DNA from: Bacteroidaceae bacterium
GTDB taxonomy: Bacteria > Bacteroidota > Bacteroidia > Bacteroidales > Bacteroidaceae
Reading direction: 5' to 3'
Assembly (NCBI GenBank): GCA_900771425.1
Contig: CAAGNV010000004.1
Coordinates: forward strand, 1 to 23,370
Length of the DNA: 23,370 nucleotides
Of the stretch, positions 22,093 to 23,370 are shown piece after piece. The notes below the pieces were generated by a model. That model did no database searches. It was not told the DNA's origin and saw only the letters and a list, made by a program, of their open reading frames with translations. Each line of letters starts with the position of its first letter. Position 1 is the stretch's first letter. A program made the position numbers and the translations under genes.

Positions 22093-23235
22093 TTAACATT
22101 TGACGAGACTTGAATATAGCAGCTCATATTGCTTTGCTACTTTTACATATTCGTGATGACGGCGGACGTATTCTACCGATTCTGCTTTCATCCGCGGCAA
22201 TACCTCTGGATGCAGTACCAATTCTTCGAACTTGTTGTAGCAATCTTCTTCGCTCGGCAATACGTTTACTATCGGACGAAGTTCGGTTTCGCCCAGTATC
22301 TCATAGTTTTCAGGCTCGCCGCCCGTTACTGCGACTATGCCCTTGCTCATGGCAAGAAGCGCATTCATGGCCGGGGTATAACTATATAGTTGGTCAACGA
22401 GTAAGTCGGACGAATCAATCATACGCTTATATTCTTCGAATGGCACGCTTTCGGCTATGTTGAGTTCACACCGTTCGGGATACTTCGCATGCACTCGCTC
22501 AAGTGCCCTCAGCATTATGTCTGTACCTTTATATTCACTTCTTCCACGCTGAATGCCAACGAAGAACGACACTTTTTTGCTGTTCTCTCCGTCCGTGCAT
22601 ACTGACTTGTCTTCAGCTGGTTTCTCACTATTCCTGTCGTCCGGTAACTTGATAGGGAACGGGATGAACGTAGTTTTCTCGGGATAACTGGGGTGATAAC
22701 ATTGGTAATATTCGTACAATCCTGCCACGATGGCATCACAGTCCTTGGCAATCTCTATGTTGAGAGATGTCTTTTCTCCGTCGAGCCAGTCCTTTACGAA
22801 CTGACGGTTACATGGCTCGTCACTACGCAATTTGTCACCTATGTTAAAGTCACTATAACGGAACGTACGGCAATCCATACATGTCTTAACCCAATAGTGA
22901 TCCATGCCGAATGCTCCCATCACCACTTTCTTGTTGTGGCGGCGGAGGTAACGATAGAACGGCATTATCTTGTTTGCTCTCAGATTGAAGAAAATAGGAT
23001 TGATGATCTGAACAATATCATAGCCTCGCAGCTTGGGAAGAACCTTAAGAATATCGGCATAATAGCGCATGGTATCGACCTTTCCAAGTGAACGCCGGGA
23101 CAAATCGACATCACGCCTATAATTCTTCCACCCATCACCATCGCTTACGACAGTAACGGAATGGCCGAGTTCACGCAGTCCTTCGGCCAACGTCCAATGT
23201 ACGTTACTATATTCTCCCAAGAGCAGTATTTTCAT
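22093..23235 (-). CDS. GT4-like (GT-B fold) glycosyltransferase
   Basis: This 380-residue cytoplasmic or peripheral membrane protein starts with MKILLLGEYSNVHWTLAEGLRELGH, of which LLLGEYSN and LAEGLRELGH are typical of the N-terminal Rossmann half of GT-B enzymes. The C-terminal half shows VGIQRGRSEYKGTD, the donor-side EEYKRMIDSSDLLVDQ, and MSKGIVAVTGGEPENYEILG in place of the usual E-x7-E motif region; TGGEPENYE retains two suitable acidic residues. It probably builds a surface polysaccharide. Residues near 105-125 contain a CMDC pair. It starts 37 bases after the stop of the gene at the right edge, so they may share a transcript. Confidence 0.85.
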   Translation of the reverse strand: MKILLLGEYSNVHWTLAEGLRELGHSVTVVSDGDGWKNYRRDVDLSRRSLGKVDTMRYYADILKVLPKLRGYDIVQIINPIFFNLRANKIMPFYRYLRRHNKKVVMGAFGMDHYWVKTCMDCRTFRYSDFNIGDKLRSDEPCNRQFVKDWLDGEKTSLNIEIAKDCDAIVAGLYEYYQCYHPSYPEKTTFIPFPIKLPDDRNSEKPAEDKSVCTDGENSKKVSFFVGIQRGRSEYKGTDIMLRALERVHAKYPERCELNIAESVPFEEYKRMIDSSDLLVDQLYSYTPAMNALLAMSKGIVAVTGGEPENYEILGETELRPIVNVLPSEEDCYNKFEELVLHPEVLPRMKAESVEYVRRHHEYVKVAKQYELLYSSLVKC

Positions 23236-23272
23236 GTCCTTTATATAATATTATTCAAGTTTCGCAAGTTCC

Positions 23273-23370
23273 TTAACTCGCCATTTTTAGTTCATAAATC
23301 TGTATAAAATGCTGAAGTTTATCAGAGCGGTTGATAAGAGTCTCGAAGATCTTCTCATCCTCGATCTCAA
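23273..23370 (-). CDS. C-terminal end of an unidentified gene (partial)
   Basis: The last 31 codons plus stop of a minus-strand frame enter from the right edge, ending IQIYELKMAS. The residues are charged and helical in character (many Glu, Lys, Asp), which looks coding, and the position 37 bases upstream of the GT4-like start is consistent with an operon. The fragment is too short to assign a family. Confidence 0.5.
   Translation of the reverse strand, partial: EIEDEKIFETLINRSDKLQHFIQIYELKMAS

Noticed and set aside
1..23370. tRNA, rRNA or riboswitch genes and a SusC/SusD pair
   Set aside because: I looked for tRNA-like CCA-ended cloverleaf stretches, rRNA motifs and TonB-dependent receptor sequences and saw none; short RNA motifs could still be missed by eye.

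Overview
The window looks like a chromosomal stretch from a Bacteroidota genome, order Bacteroidales; a Prevotella-like genus is a weaker guess. The evidence is the set of secreted glycoside hydrolases with Bacteroidota-style signal peptides, the TAnnTTTG-type -7 promoter boxes, the near absence of Shine-Dalgarno sequences, and a DUF4494/YggS gene pair that I associate with this order. These assignments come from sequence motifs read by eye; no database search was run.

Region 1 (about 1-14200, all on the minus strand, reading right to left from 14132) is a carbohydrate locus. It opens with three or four intracellular genes: an aldo/keto reductase that closely resembles plant L-galactose dehydrogenase, an amidohydrolase-type lactonase candidate, a FucP-like sugar permease, and a zinc-dependent dehydrogenase resembling L-galactonate 5-dehydrogenase. 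Five exported hydrolases follow: GH97 (retaining alpha-galactosidase type), GH29 alpha-L-fucosidase type, GH43, GH2 beta-galactosidase type, and a broken GH127/GH146 beta-L-arabinofuranosidase. Together they suggest removal of alpha-galactose, L-fucose or L-galactose, arabinose and beta-galactose from plant side chains, uptake of the freed L-sugar, and its oxidation through a lactone and an aldonate instead of the usual isomerase/kinase/aldolase route. No SusC/SusD pair, and no fucI, fucK or fucA, is present in the window.

Region 2 (14133-17843) starts with a 699-base divergent intergenic region that holds a tandem repeat array and promoter boxes on both strands. A plus-strand GH9 enzyme of a divergent subtype follows, then a small secreted protein of unknown function.

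Region 3 (17854-21622, minus strand) is a tight five-gene run: DUF4494, YggS, a Crp/Fnr-type regulator, a D-2-hydroxyacid dehydrogenase and a GT2 glycosyltransferase. The 470-base gap upstream holds a promoter for this run, a near-perfect plus-strand promoter followed about 35 bases later by an intrinsic terminator (a candidate small RNA of about 70 nt), and another repeat array. Region 4 (22093-23370, minus) holds a GT4-like glycosyltransferase and the last codons of an unidentified gene.

The least explained signal is a set of four intergenic tandem arrays, at 1313, 7992, 14423 and 21986. Their sequences are unrelated but their unit length is nearly identical (22, 22, 22 and 21 bp, about two DNA helical turns). 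Each lies upstream of a minus-strand gene. A separate 9-bp array is fused in frame to the lactonase gene.
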